Below, in pieces: positions 16,356-25,778 of a stretch of DNA of 64,000 nt (position 1 is the stretch's first letter; the number at the start of each line of letters is the position of its first letter). Origin of the DNA: Lachnospiraceae bacterium (lineage in GTDB: Bacteria; Bacillota; Clostridia; Lachnospirales; Anaerotignaceae); contig JAHZEA010000004.1 in assembly GCA_019422065.1 (NCBI GenBank), positions 62,001 through 126,000 of the forward strand, in the 5' to 3' direction. The position numbers were made by a program, and so were the translations under genes. The notes under the pieces were generated by a model. It was not told where the DNA came from. It did no database searches and saw only the letters and a list, made by a program, of their open reading frames with translations.

Positions 16356-17303
16356 TTAGTTCATTGAGTCGGTACTGCCTAAAACATTTACTATTTTGCT
16401 TTCTACCATTGCAACAATATCGTTTCTTGCATCGCCTAAATATCCGCGAGGGTCGAAAGCTTCTGGTTTTTCAGCAAGAGCTTTTCTTACAGCTGCAGTC
16501 ATGGCAAGACGAATGTCTGTATCCATGTTAATTTTGCAAACAGCCATTGAAGAAGCTTTTCTTAACATTTCAACTGGAATACCTTTTGCCCCTTTAATCT
16601 GGCCGCCATATTCATTGCATGTAGCAACGGCATTCTGGTCAACTGATGATGCACCATGAAGAACAATAGGATAGTTGTGGAATCCTGCTGCCTCAAGCTT
16701 ATCTGTAATTGTCTGAAGTCTTTCAAAATCAAGTTTTGCTTCACCTTTAAACTTGTAAGCGCCATGGCTTGTACCTATAGCAACTGCTAAAGAATCAACA
16801 CCTGTACGTTTTACAAAATCAACAGCTTGGTCAGGGTCTGTGTATGTGGCATTTCCTGCGGCAACATTAACTTCATCCTCAACTCCGGCAAGCTTACCAA
16901 GTTCGGCTTCAACAACTACGCCTCTAGCATGTGCGTAATCAACAATTTCTTTTGTTTTAGCTACGTTTTCCTCATAATCAAAATGAGAACCGTCGAACAT
17001 AACTGATGTGAAACCGTAATCAATGCACTCTTTGCATATTTCAAAGTCAGCACCATGGTCAAGATGAAGGGCAACGTCAAGACCAGTTTCCTCTATAGCC
17101 GCTTCTACCATTTTTTTAAGGTAAAGAGGGTGAGCATACTTAAGTGCACTTTTTGAAACCTGAAGAATTACAGCTGAGTTATGCTTTTTGCAAGCTTCAA
17201 TAACACCCTGAATAATTTCCATATTATTGATATTAAATGCGCCTATAGAATAATTTCCTTTAAATGCTTTTTCAAACATGTTTTTTGTAGTTACTAAAGC
17301 CAT
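16356..17303 (-). CDS. fba: Class II fructose-bisphosphate aldolase
   Basis: Zinc-dependent glycolytic and gluconeogenic aldolase splitting fructose 1,6-bisphosphate into DHAP and glyceraldehyde 3-phosphate. The 315-aa protein carries the catalytic Asp and metal His in VALHLDHGADFE (about 76-87), the family segment FTSVMFDGSH, VEAELGKLAGVEDE, and the phosphate-binding and metal-ligand region IVLHGASSV and KINMDTD. SD AAAGGTGG is 9 nt from the ATG. It has its own SigA promoter (17354-17382) and terminator. The other glycolytic enzyme in the window is pfkA at 38-39 kb. Confidence 0.96.
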   Translation of the reverse strand: MALVTTKNMFEKAFKGNYSIGAFNINNMEIIQGVIEACKKHNSAVILQVSKSALKYAHPLYLKKMVEAAIEETGLDVALHLDHGADFEICKECIDYGFTSVMFDGSHFDYEENVAKTKEIVDYAHARGVVVEAELGKLAGVEDEVNVAAGNATYTDPDQAVDFVKRTGVDSLAVAIGTSHGAYKFKGEAKLDFERLQTITDKLEAAGFHNYPIVLHGASSVDQNAVATCNEYGGQIKGAKGIPVEMLRKASSMAVCKINMDTDIRLAMTAAVRKALAEKPEAFDPRGYLGDARNDIVAMVESKIVNVLGSTDSMN

Positions 17304-17353
17304 TGGAAGAAACCACCTTTCATTAGTAAAAATAATATTACTTCTTATTGTTA

Positions 17354-17382
17354 ATTATAATACTTGAGCAGTATTTATACAA
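17354..17382 (-). promoter_or_regulatory. SigA promoter of fba
   Basis: Minus-strand TTGTAT (17382-17377), a 17-nt spacer and TATAAT (17359-17354). Confidence 0.7.
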
Positions 17383-17492
17383 GAATTTATTATACCGCAT
17401 TATGTCGATTAAAATACTTATTAAATATTTATTGCGGCTATATATTTATATATTAAGCGGCATTAGTTTTTTTATACCCAAAAGCAATTTTA

Positions 17493-18209
17493 TTATAAAG
17501 GCGCATGGAGCTTTGGTTCTAAAGGCATAGGTATGGTACTTGAACATGCCTCAATTTTAGCTTTTGTCAGCTCATATTGCTGCTGAATATCCTGCTTTTT
17601 GGCTGCTGTCTGTTTAAATTGCGTAATAAAGTCACTGTCTGAAATTTGGCCTATTTTATATTTGTACTCAAGCTCTTTATTATCTAATTCCAGCAAATCT
17701 TTTTGATACTTTAAGTACTCTCTTTCAGACTGTAAATTTAATAATTCGTCTTCAGACAAATTTACTTCGCCATTTTCTAAAAGCTCATATTTAATTTCAT
17801 GCGGTTTTTTAATTTCGCCTAATGCTGTAAGCTGATACTCAGCGCCTGATTTAATCAGTTCATACTGCTGTTTTTTGTTCTCAAGTTCTAGTTTTTGATT
17901 TTGCAAATCTGTTAAACGGCTTATATAAGTATCTGAATTTTGTGCGCCGTTATTTGAAGAGTTAAAGAAGTAATATCCGCCTGAGCGCTCAAGATACTTA
18001 ATTTCTTCCCTTATAGGTTCAATTTTAAGGTCTATAAGTCTTTTATTTGCTTCAGAATAGTAAAACTGCTGCCATAATTCTTCAGTGTCATTTGGTTGGC
18101 TTTGAAAAGACATAAAATTGTTTAATGGTTCAGCAAATGTGGTATTACACAAAACAAATCCTACAGTTATGCACAAACATGCGGCTCTGAAAAAATTTTT
18201 ACGCTTCAT
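17493..18209 (-). CDS. Exported coiled-coil protein of unknown function
   Basis: 238-aa protein with an N-terminal signal peptide (KRKNFFRAACLCITVGFVLC, cleavage likely after TTFA, about 26). The mature part is dominated by charged heptad-like helices: two long stretches near 85-125 and 150-225, rich in Q, E, K and L. The arrangement (helix, loop, helix) is reminiscent of TolC-type or hairpin coiled coils, but I recognise no family motif. There is no transmembrane anchor after the signal and no lipobox cysteine at the cleavage site. It is divergent from the lspA-like gene at 18503. Function unknown. Confidence 0.75.
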   Translation of the reverse strand: MKRKNFFRAACLCITVGFVLCNTTFAEPLNNFMSFQSQPNDTEELWQQFYYSEANKRLIDLKIEPIREEIKYLERSGGYYFFNSSNNGAQNSDTYISRLTDLQNQKLELENKKQQYELIKSGAEYQLTALGEIKKPHEIKYELLENGEVNLSEDELLNLQSEREYLKYQKDLLELDNKELEYKYKIGQISDSDFITQFKQTAAKKQDIQQQYELTKAKIEACSSTIPMPLEPKLHAPL

Positions 18210-18502
18210 ATTAACTCTCCTTTCTTAAAATACAGATTACTGTAAATTTATTATAAAAACTTTTTAGACTAAATGCAACATAATGTATTAACTATAATGT
18301 AAAATATGTTTAATATTTTGGGGCGTTGCTGTAATTATTTGTTGAAAATATTATATTTTTTTATTTTACATGTTATATTTAATATGAAGTTTATAATATT
18401 TTTTAAATATGTATTCTCATATTGAAAATTTTGTGTTAAAATAAAAAAACAAAAGCAGTACAATATTTTACAGTTCAAATTCCTTAATATGGAGTGGTCC
18501 AT

Positions 18503-18955
18503 TTGGTATATGCTTTAATTGTTTTGAGTATAATATGCTCAGACCTATTTACAAAAAAGCTGATAAGTGATAAGCTGTATATTGAAGAAAAGAAAGAGAT
18601 TATAAATAATAAAGTCTATTTATGGCACAAAAAAAATAGGGGCTTTTCTTATAACAGGCTTGAAAATAACCCTTTTTGTGTTAAATTAATCAGCGCAGCT
18701 GTATGTTTGGTTTCACTTTTTACTGTACTGCCGGTAATGTTTCAAAAAGGTTTTAACGTGTCTAAAACTTGTTTTTGTATCTGTTTAGGCGGTGCATTAT
18801 CAAACCTTATAGACAGACTGAAAGACGGTTCTGTTACAGATTTTATTTATATAAAATTTAAAAATGCGCCGATATTTAATTTGGCTGATTTATTTATAGT
18901 TTTAGGCTTTGTGTTATTTTTTATAAGCTCTTTAAAAACTAAATATAAACAATAA
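18503..18955 (+). CDS. Signal peptidase II-like protein (LspA family)
   Basis: Small four-helix membrane protease family that removes prolipoprotein signal peptides. Motifs present are CSDLFTKKLI (the family DxxxK block), NRGFSYN in place of the usual NxGaaF loop, GGALSNLIDRLKDGSVTDFI with the first catalytic Asp, and FNLADLFIV with the second. Both catalytic aspartates are retained (about D104 and D129). The middle motif and short length (150 aa) are unusual, so this may be a paralogue with narrower specificity. The start is TTG 18503 after GGAGTGG (18491-18497). GTG 18494 lies inside the SD; using it adds three residues. Confidence 0.82.
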   Translation: MVYALIVLSIICSDLFTKKLISDKLYIEEKKEIINNKVYLWHKKNRGFSYNRLENNPFCVKLISAAVCLVSLFTVLPVMFQKGFNVSKTCFCICLGGALSNLIDRLKDGSVTDFIYIKFKNAPIFNLADLFIVLGFVLFFISSLKTKYKQ

Positions 18956-18964
18956 TTAAGTTTA

Positions 18965-19153
18965 ATATTCCTGGATTGTTCGATAACCGATTATTTTGAA
19001 CCTACATTATTGATACGGGAGTCTTATATTGAACTGATATGCCAGGCCTCTTACTAATTCCCTTTGGGCTGAGGAAGGCAAAATAAGTTCTTGCGGACAC
19101 CCACCTGGCTTCGGCTAGGTGTCAAAAAGTCGGAACGGCAGTTCGGGATTATT
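18965..19153 (+). ncRNA. ssrS: 6S RNA
   Basis: Non-coding RNA that mimics an open promoter and sequesters RNA polymerase holoenzyme. The region has the layout of Firmicute 6S RNA: a 5' strand TCCTG..TTGTTC (18969-18982) pairs with a 3' strand GGAACGG..CGGGA (19131-19148), and the internal conserved segments GAACCTAC, ATACGGGAGTC, GCCAGGCCTC, TTCCCTTTGGGCTGAGGAAGGC (shown for description only) and GCGGACACCCACCT are present in order. It has no reading frame. A strong terminator follows at 19167. The ends are given to about 5 nt. Confidence 0.88.
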
Positions 19154-19166
19154 TTTTTGTATTTAC

Positions 19167-19202
19167 CAGACAGTTTAAAATTTTAAGCTGTCTGTTTTTT
19201 TA
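19167..19202 (+). terminator. Terminator after 6S RNA
   Basis: CAGACAG (19167-19173) pairs with CTGTCTG (19188-19194), the stem extending through an AT interior, followed by seven or more T. Confidence 0.9.
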
Positions 19203-19253
19203 TTTCAGAATAAATAATTTGCATGCGGCATATATTGAGGGGAGGTGGTGGAA

Positions 19254-21608
19254 ATGGCAATATTTAGAATAATTGCGGTACTGTGTGCGGCAACAATATT
19301 TTTAAGCGGCTGTTCTTTTTCGGATATTATAAATTTTGGTTCAAAACTGCAAAATGAGGGACAAGCCCCTATGCCTTCCGGTACGGATGTTTATACATTC
19401 GATTATCCTGTAAGCAGGGCACTTGCCGCAAGAATGATTTCAATAGTTTTTGGAAACGGCGGAATAAGCGGCGGAAGTGATTTTTCCGATGTATCGGAAA
19501 CAGACTGGTACTGCGGTTATGTTAATAATGTATGCAATGAAGGCATTATGCTTGGCGAAGGTGATATATTTAACCCTATGGCCTCGGTTACATATAAGCA
19601 GGCACAAAGCGTGCTGAAAAAATTAGGCCTTAATTCTGCTGATAAAAATATAGAAAACAGCGATATTCCTGTGTCTTACGATTTATGGTGTAAAATGCTT
19701 TTTGGCCCTATAGAGGACAAGTTAAGTGATTACGGAGTTGAAAAACGTGAAATAAGCATTTTTGCCACGCCGGGTTACGGAATGAATGAAAGCTGGAAAG
19801 CCGCAACGGCAACAGGCGTTATGCGCCATGAAGGTTTATTTGTTGACGGATATATAGATAAAACTGTTGAGGCCTATATAAAAAATGACCAGATTATAGC
19901 AATTACAGCTGTGACGGATGAGAGCTGTTATATTAGCGGCGCATATGTAAAAGGCGGTGATGTATGCCGAATTATGTTTCAGTCCGGCCAAAGAGAAGTT
20001 TTAAATAAAACTGGTTCTGAAATTACTGACGGTGTTTATGATTTAAAAATAGAAAACGGCGCAATAACGGAAATAACCGGCAATTATCAGAAAATAACAG
20101 ATAATGTATTAAAGTACGCTGATAATAAAGTTGAAACAAGAAATAACGGCTCTTATAATTCAGAAAGCATTGCATTTTATTCTTTAGATGAAAACGGAAA
20201 CATTGGTTTTGATAGTAAGTTTGTTTCCGGCGGAACATACGACTTATATATTAAAGATAACAGCGTTAAAGCCGCTGTATTTAATAACAAGTTTAACGGG
20301 CTTATAAGGGTTGTTTTAAGTACAGACGACTTTAAGAGCTATGAACATGAAAGTGCTTTGTTTACAGGTCATTTTACTGTTTTAATTAATGGCAAGGAGT
20401 TTTTAAAAACAACAAGTCTTCATTTAACGTTGGAAAATGACGGCGGCCTTTTTGATAATGTTTCAAGGATAATATTAAAGCCAACTTCGGGGGATATAAC
20501 TATTGAAAGCTTTAACAGAAATTATCCTTCTGGCACACATCCTTCATACAGCGGAAATATTGAAGTTGAAAAAACAGAAAACGGCTTTGTTATAATTAAT
20601 GAAACCGATATGGAAAGCTATATTAAAGGTGTTCTTCCAAGTGAAATGCCGGAAAGCTATGGCCTTGAGGCGCTTATGGCACAGGCTGTGTGCGCCAGAA
20701 GCTATGCTTATAACCAGTATTTCAGCGGTAAATATGTATCTTATGGTGCAGACTGTGATGACTCTGTTATGTGTCAGGTATACAACAATATACCGTCAGG
20801 TGAAAATTCCCAATTGGCGGCGGAAAAAACAAAGGGTCAGTGCCTTGTATATGGAAACGATGTTATAAACGCATGCTTTTTTGCTTCGTCTTGTGGTGCT
20901 ACATCTAATTCTTCGGAAGTTTGGGCTGACTCGGCAACAGGAGCTTTTCCTTCTGCAAATAAGGAGTATTTAAGCGCCAGAAACAATACAGGAGTTGATT
21001 TTTCAGACGAAAATGCCGCTTTAAGCTATTATAAAAATACAAAAGCCTTTGCTTACGACAGCTGGTCACCGTGGTTCAGGTGGAATGTAACTTTTACAAA
21101 AGACGACATTAAAAACGCTTTTGTAAACAATATAAAAAGCGTATACGATAGTGGTATGGCTGAAATTCATGCCGGAAACACACCAGTTTCGGAATTTTTT
21201 GAAAACCCGGGAGAGTTTACAAATATGGAAGTATTGCAAAGAGGTGAGGGCGGGAACATTATGGTTTTAAGGCTTACATTTGAAAAAGGCTCGGCTGATA
21301 TTTCAACTGAATACTGTATCCGCTCTGTGCTTAGGCCGGTTTCTTTAACAGGCGGAAATATTACTTTAAATTTGAATGACGGAAGCTCTGTAAACAACTA
21401 TTCACTTCTTCCAAGCGCATTTTTTGCTTTTGAAAAAAGCTATACCAGCGAAGGCAAAATAACGTCAGTTAAGCTTTATGGCGGAGGAATGGGACACGGC
21501 TCAGGCATGAGCCAAAACGGCGCAAAGTACCTTTGTGAACAAGGCAAAAATTACAGCGAAATACTTGAAATCTATTATAAAAACACCCAATTAAAAAATA
21601 TGTACTGA
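19254..21608 (+). CDS. SLH-SpoIID domain lipoprotein
   Basis: 784-aa surface protein. The signal peptide ends in the lipobox LSGC (Cys at about 20). An S-layer-homology-like region follows (about 45-125: VSRALAARMISIVFG, FSDVSETDWYCGYVNNVCNEGIML), then a long middle region (about 125-430) I cannot assign. The C-terminal half is a SpoIID/LytB domain (about 430-784), with SYIKGVLPSEMPESYGLEAL, AQAVCARSYA, CFFASSCGATSNSSEVW and GGGMGHGSGMSQNGA. SpoIID proteins are peptidoglycan lytic transglycosylases; this may be a vegetative wall-remodelling paralogue. The GTG at 19245 is in the SD region; ATG 19254 follows GGGGAGGTGG. Confidence 0.88.
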   Translation: MAIFRIIAVLCAATIFLSGCSFSDIINFGSKLQNEGQAPMPSGTDVYTFDYPVSRALAARMISIVFGNGGISGGSDFSDVSETDWYCGYVNNVCNEGIMLGEGDIFNPMASVTYKQAQSVLKKLGLNSADKNIENSDIPVSYDLWCKMLFGPIEDKLSDYGVEKREISIFATPGYGMNESWKAATATGVMRHEGLFVDGYIDKTVEAYIKNDQIIAITAVTDESCYISGAYVKGGDVCRIMFQSGQREVLNKTGSEITDGVYDLKIENGAITEITGNYQKITDNVLKYADNKVETRNNGSYNSESIAFYSLDENGNIGFDSKFVSGGTYDLYIKDNSVKAAVFNNKFNGLIRVVLSTDDFKSYEHESALFTGHFTVLINGKEFLKTTSLHLTLENDGGLFDNVSRIILKPTSGDITIESFNRNYPSGTHPSYSGNIEVEKTENGFVIINETDMESYIKGVLPSEMPESYGLEALMAQAVCARSYAYNQYFSGKYVSYGADCDDSVMCQVYNNIPSGENSQLAAEKTKGQCLVYGNDVINACFFASSCGATSNSSEVWADSATGAFPSANKEYLSARNNTGVDFSDENAALSYYKNTKAFAYDSWSPWFRWNVTFTKDDIKNAFVNNIKSVYDSGMAEIHAGNTPVSEFFENPGEFTNMEVLQRGEGGNIMVLRLTFEKGSADISTEYCIRSVLRPVSLTGGNITLNLNDGSSVNNYSLLPSAFFAFEKSYTSEGKITSVKLYGGGMGHGSGMSQNGAKYLCEQGKNYSEILEIYYKNTQLKNMY

Positions 21609-21684
21609 ATAAGAGTATTTAATGGTACAAATATTATTTTTGTGGTATCATGTTTTGTAGAATATTAAGAAATATGGTGATATC

Positions 21685-23217
21685 ATGGTATCTATTGTTA
21701 AATGCAGTACGCTTTGCGGTGTTGACGGTATAATTACAGATGTTGAAACTGATATTTCAAACGGTCTTCCGTCTTTTGAAATAGTAGGCCTTCCGGACTC
21801 AGCTGTTAAAGAGTCTAAGGAAAGAGTAAGAAGCGCCATTAAAAATTCTGACTTTGATTTTCCGGTTAAAAGAATAACTATAAACTTAGCTCCCGCTGAT
21901 ATTAAAAAAGAAGGTCCGTCGTTTGACCTGCCTATAGCTGCCGGAATTATGCTTTGCTCCGGGCTTGTGCCGCCCAATTCCGCTGACGGGTATTTAATAA
22001 CTGGTGAGCTTTCACTTGACGGTACAATTAAGCCGGTAAGCGGTGTTCTGCCTATGGTTTACAGTGCTTTTAAAGACGGTATAACAAAATTTATTGTGCC
22101 TGAAAAAAATGCCGATGAAGCGGCTTTATGCCGTGGGGTAGAAGTTTATACTGTTAAAAATATAAAAGACTTTGTTGACTTTTTGAATAATCCAAAAAAC
22201 AAAAAGCCATATAAAATAGATACCGATGAGATTTTTAACCACAAAGATAAATCGGATATTCTGGATTTTGCCGATGTTAAAGGGCAGGAAAACGTAAAAA
22301 GAGCCATGGAAATTGCCGCCGCTGGTTATCACAATATACTTATGATAGGCCCGCCGGGCTCGGGCAAAACTATGCTGGCTAAGCGACTGCCTTCTATTAT
22401 GCCGCCTTTAACATTTGAAGAATGTCTTGATATTACAAAAATATATTCCGTTGCAGGGCTTTTAAAAAACAGCGGAAAGCTTATAAATACAAGGCCGTTC
22501 CGCTCGCCGCACCATACAATTTCATCTGCGGCGTTAACTGGCGGCGGCAGAGTGCCTAAACCGGGAGAAATTTCACTTTCTCATAAGGGGATACTTTTTC
22601 TTGATGAGCTTCCGGAATTTCACAGAAGCGCACTTGAAATACTGCGTCAGCCTCTTGAGGATAGAGAGGTTACAATCTCAAGAGTAAACTCCACAATTAC
22701 TTATCCGGCGGACTTTATGCTTGCCGCTGCTATGAACCCATGTCCTTGCGGCTATTTAGGCGACGGTGATAAATGCCGCTGCACTCAAAACGAGATTGCT
22801 AAGTACACAGGCAAAATAAGCGGACCGCTGCTGGACAGAATAGATATTCAGGTGGAAGTTTCGGCTATTAAATATGACGATTTATACGATAAGAAAAAGG
22901 GCGAAACATCGGAAGAAATAAGAAAAAGAGTTCTTAAAGCGCATAAAATACAGCTGGAAAGGTATAAAAACGACAACATTCAGTTTAATTCACAGCTTAC
23001 AGCACCTCTTATAGAAAAATACTGTCCTTTAGGCGAAGAAGAAAAAGCAATGCTTAAAATGGCTTTTGATAAACTTTCACTAAGCGCCAGAGGATACCAC
23101 AAAATACTTAAAGTGGCAAGGACAGTTGCCGACCTTGACGAAAGCGAAGATATAAAGCTTAAACACATTATGGAAGTAATACAGTACAGAAGCCTTGACA
23201 GAAAATATATGATGTAA
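21685..23217 (+). CDS. YifB/ComM family magnesium-chelatase-like AAA+ ATPase
   Basis: 510-aa protein of the YifB/ComM family. ComM is a branch-migration helicase in natural transformation of some Proteobacteria; the role in Clostridia is less clear. Domains are an N-terminal ChlI-like/Lon-like fold (1-165: SNGLPSFEIVGLPDSAVKESKERVRSA region), an AAA+ core with Walker A GPPGSGKTMLAKRLP (about 218-232), Walker B GILFLDELPEF and AMNPCPCGYLGD with a cysteine cluster, and a C-terminal helical domain (LSARGYHKILKVARTVADL). Length is standard. There is no dprA or other competence gene beside it. Confidence 0.93.
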   Translation: MVSIVKCSTLCGVDGIITDVETDISNGLPSFEIVGLPDSAVKESKERVRSAIKNSDFDFPVKRITINLAPADIKKEGPSFDLPIAAGIMLCSGLVPPNSADGYLITGELSLDGTIKPVSGVLPMVYSAFKDGITKFIVPEKNADEAALCRGVEVYTVKNIKDFVDFLNNPKNKKPYKIDTDEIFNHKDKSDILDFADVKGQENVKRAMEIAAAGYHNILMIGPPGSGKTMLAKRLPSIMPPLTFEECLDITKIYSVAGLLKNSGKLINTRPFRSPHHTISSAALTGGGRVPKPGEISLSHKGILFLDELPEFHRSALEILRQPLEDREVTISRVNSTITYPADFMLAAAMNPCPCGYLGDGDKCRCTQNEIAKYTGKISGPLLDRIDIQVEVSAIKYDDLYDKKKGETSEEIRKRVLKAHKIQLERYKNDNIQFNSQLTAPLIEKYCPLGEEEKAMLKMAFDKLSLSARGYHKILKVARTVADLDESEDIKLKHIMEVIQYRSLDRKYMM

Positions 23218-23267
23218 TCATAAAATCAGCCAATAAGGCATATCCTTTTTTGAAAGGGTGGTGCTTT

Positions 23268-23870
23268 TTGGCTGATTTAATTATTTTTATAATGAGTATA
23301 GTTGATAGGTTAGGATATGCCGGTGTTTTTTCTGCTTCGGCCTTGGAATACGCATGTTTTCCGCTTTCAAGCGAACTTTTGCTGCCTTTTATAGGATGCT
23401 GCGTTTATAACGGCGAAATGGAGCTTATACCGGCTGTTTTATACGCCACATTAGGCGCTATTGTTGGGTGCTCTTTTTGTTTTTATGTGGGAAGGATAGG
23501 CAAAAAGTTTTTGGAGCGGCTTTGTGTAAAATACCCGGCAGTTAAAGGCGGAATTAATTCGGCAGAGGAAAGTTTTGATAAATATGGTGATTTTTCTGTT
23601 TTTATGCTGAGGCTATTTCCTATAGCACGTACATACATATCATTTCCGGCGGGAATGAGCCGTATGACATATAGGCGCTTTGTTATATATACGTCTTTAG
23701 GCGCTTTTGTCTGGAACAGTGTTCTTATATCTTCAGGTTATATATTAGGCGAATATTGGTCGGAAGTTTCTGATTTTATGTTTAGGCATAAAAGTGCATT
23801 TAATGTAATAATAGCATTTATTATAATTCTGCTTTTAACAAAGTTAATAAAAGGCGGCGCTAAAAAATAA
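23268..23870 (+). CDS. DedA family membrane protein
   Basis: 200-aa polytopic protein of the DedA/VTT superfamily, some members of which act in lipid carrier recycling across the membrane. It has the family pattern of re-entrant loops: EYACFPLSSELLLPFIGC (about 26-43), the glycine-rich GAIVGCSFCFYVGRIGKKF, and the signature FPIARTYISFPAGMSRMTYRRF with the conserved arginine and proline-glycine. Several starts are in frame. TTG 23268 after AAAGGGTGG fits SD spacing; the TTG at 23250 lies upstream of the SD. It converges with pepF across a shared terminator. Confidence 0.87.
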   Translation: MADLIIFIMSIVDRLGYAGVFSASALEYACFPLSSELLLPFIGCCVYNGEMELIPAVLYATLGAIVGCSFCFYVGRIGKKFLERLCVKYPAVKGGINSAEESFDKYGDFSVFMLRLFPIARTYISFPAGMSRMTYRRFVIYTSLGAFVWNSVLISSGYILGEYWSEVSDFMFRHKSAFNVIIAFIIILLLTKLIKGGAKK

Positions 23871-23885
23871 GCGCCGCCTGTAGTT
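23852..23885. terminator. Bidirectional terminator between dedA-like gene and pepF
   Basis: Perfect 10-bp stem AGGCGGCGCT (23852-23861) / AGCGCCGCCT (23870-23879). The loop contains the dedA stop codon. A T-run follows on the minus strand, and a weaker one on the plus strand. Confidence 0.8.
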
Positions 23886-25642
23886 TAAATTTTGCAGAAA
23901 TTATCTATTTCGTTTTTAATATTTTCAACAGATAAATCCCAGAAAGCCTTATCAGAAAGGTTAATGCCTATAGAAAGAGCAGTATCTTTTATTGAGGCTT
24001 TGCCTGTTGTGTTTAAAAATTTATTATAGTCTTTAACAAATTCTGTGCCGTTTTTTTGGTATAAGCCGTAAAGACCACGGGATAAAAGCAAGCCGAAAGC
24101 ATAAGGAAAATTATAATAATTATACTCAGCGTCGTAATAATGTGGTTTGCATACCCACATATATGGGTGGTAAACACTTAAACTTTCGGAATAAGCGCTT
24201 TTCTGTGACTTAAGCATAATTTCGCTTAACTCTCTTGCACTTAAGGAGCCTTCTTTACGCAGTTTAAATACTTCGTCTTCAAATAAGAACCTGCTTAATA
24301 TATCAACTATTGTCTGTGCGCTGTCGGATAAATCGCTTTCGGTTATAATAAGCGCTTCATCTTTAGAGGCAGTTTTAAGGAGTGCATTTTTAACTATGCT
24401 TTCGCAGAAAGTAGAGGCTGTTTCGGCAATAGGCATAGGGTAGTCGCTGTTTAAATACGTTTCGTTTTTAAGGCATTGTCCGTGGTAGCCATGGCCTAAC
24501 TCATGGGCGATAGTAACAACATCACTGAAAGAGCCTGTGAAATTAGTTAATATACGGCTTTGGCCAATGGCGTGGATATACGAGCAGAAAGCGCCGCCGG
24601 TTTTGCCTTTTTTAGGGTAAACGTCTATCCAGTTGTTTTTAAATGCATTAAGGGCAAAGTTTCCAAGCTCACTGCTGAAAGAGTTAAAGCTTTCAGCAAT
24701 TATCTCTTGAGCTTCTTGATAAGTGTATGTTTTGGAATTTTGGCCAACTGGCGCGAATAAATCGTAAAAAGGCAGTTTTTCTGTAAGGCCTAAAATTTCG
24801 GCTTTTTTATTAAAGTAAACTGCAAAATATGGCGAAAGGCTTTTAACGGCTTCAAACATAGCATTAAATATATCTTTGTCGAGCCTTGAGTTTTCTATTG
24901 TCATTTCAAGAGGTGAAGTATATCCCCTAAGTGAGCACATATTAACTACCTCGCCTTTAATTGAGTTTAAGGCAAATGCGGCCTGAGGTGATATGCCTTC
25001 AAGAGCTTCAATTTCAGCGTGAAAAGCGCTTTTTCTTACATTTCTGTCACTGTCATAAGCCATATTTCTTGTGGCAGAAAGAGGCTCATCTTTAATGCCT
25101 GTATCTGTTTTAATGTGGCAGATAGTATTGCCTGTTACGTTTTCCCAAAGTTTTTCCCATGAAATAGAGCCTGTATTGCGCAGTTTGGCGTATAAAACTT
25201 CTTCTTTTTCTGTAAGGACATGCTTTGATTTTTGATAAAGCTCATTTATAAAATAAGAATGTTCTTTAAGGGTGTAATTTGAGTTAATAACTTTTTCAAT
25301 ATCTTTAACGTTTAAAAGAGCGTGGCAAACTTTAGACTCAGCTTTGGCTGTTTTAGCTGAAATATCGTTTACTTTGTCAAGGTAGGAATAAGCCTTACTG
25401 TTGTCTGAATTTTGGCTTAAATTTAAAAGACAGTATTCGCTTAATCTTGACTCAAGTGTACCTATGGTATTTGAGTTTTCAATATAAGTTAAAAGTATGT
25501 CGGTTATATCTGAATTTTTTGCTTTTTCTAGTTTCTCTGAAAGTTTTTCAACAAGTTCTTCTAATTTTTTTATATCATTTTTAAATAAATCTGACTCAAA
25601 AGACTCATATATTGGTGTTAAATCCCAGTTTTGTTCTGTCAA
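23885..25642 (-). CDS. pepF: Oligoendopeptidase F (M3 family)
   Basis: Cytosolic zinc metallopeptidase cutting peptides of roughly 7-17 residues. The 585-aa protein has the helical N-terminal domain of PepF and the HExxH zinc site as HELGHGYHG (H380-H384), with the third ligand expected in the downstream ETASTFCE segment (about 409-416). C-terminal features HPYMWVCKPHYYDAEYNYYNFPYAFG, described in part, are typical of M3B. Length matches the family. It is monocistronic, converging on the dedA-like gene. Confidence 0.95.
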   Translation of the reverse strand: MTEQNWDLTPIYESFESDLFKNDIKKLEELVEKLSEKLEKAKNSDITDILLTYIENSNTIGTLESRLSEYCLLNLSQNSDNSKAYSYLDKVNDISAKTAKAESKVCHALLNVKDIEKVINSNYTLKEHSYFINELYQKSKHVLTEKEEVLYAKLRNTGSISWEKLWENVTGNTICHIKTDTGIKDEPLSATRNMAYDSDRNVRKSAFHAEIEALEGISPQAAFALNSIKGEVVNMCSLRGYTSPLEMTIENSRLDKDIFNAMFEAVKSLSPYFAVYFNKKAEILGLTEKLPFYDLFAPVGQNSKTYTYQEAQEIIAESFNSFSSELGNFALNAFKNNWIDVYPKKGKTGGAFCSYIHAIGQSRILTNFTGSFSDVVTIAHELGHGYHGQCLKNETYLNSDYPMPIAETASTFCESIVKNALLKTASKDEALIITESDLSDSAQTIVDILSRFLFEDEVFKLRKEGSLSARELSEIMLKSQKSAYSESLSVYHPYMWVCKPHYYDAEYNYYNFPYAFGLLLSRGLYGLYQKNGTEFVKDYNKFLNTTGKASIKDTALSIGINLSDKAFWDLSVENIKNEIDNFCKI

Positions 25643-25778
25643 TTAATATCTTCCTTTCTCGTATTTTTAATAAAATATTGTATCATCCATTGATTAATTA
25701 TTCAATTATTATGGAAAAATCCGGCGGTTTAAAGTATAATTATAAAAGTAAGACTATAAACAGGAGGTTGATTTAAGT

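Noticed and set aside
17348..17530. 60-codon plus-strand frame between fba and the exported coiled-coil gene
   Set aside because: Overlaps the fba promoter and the end of a better-supported minus-strand gene; no RBS.
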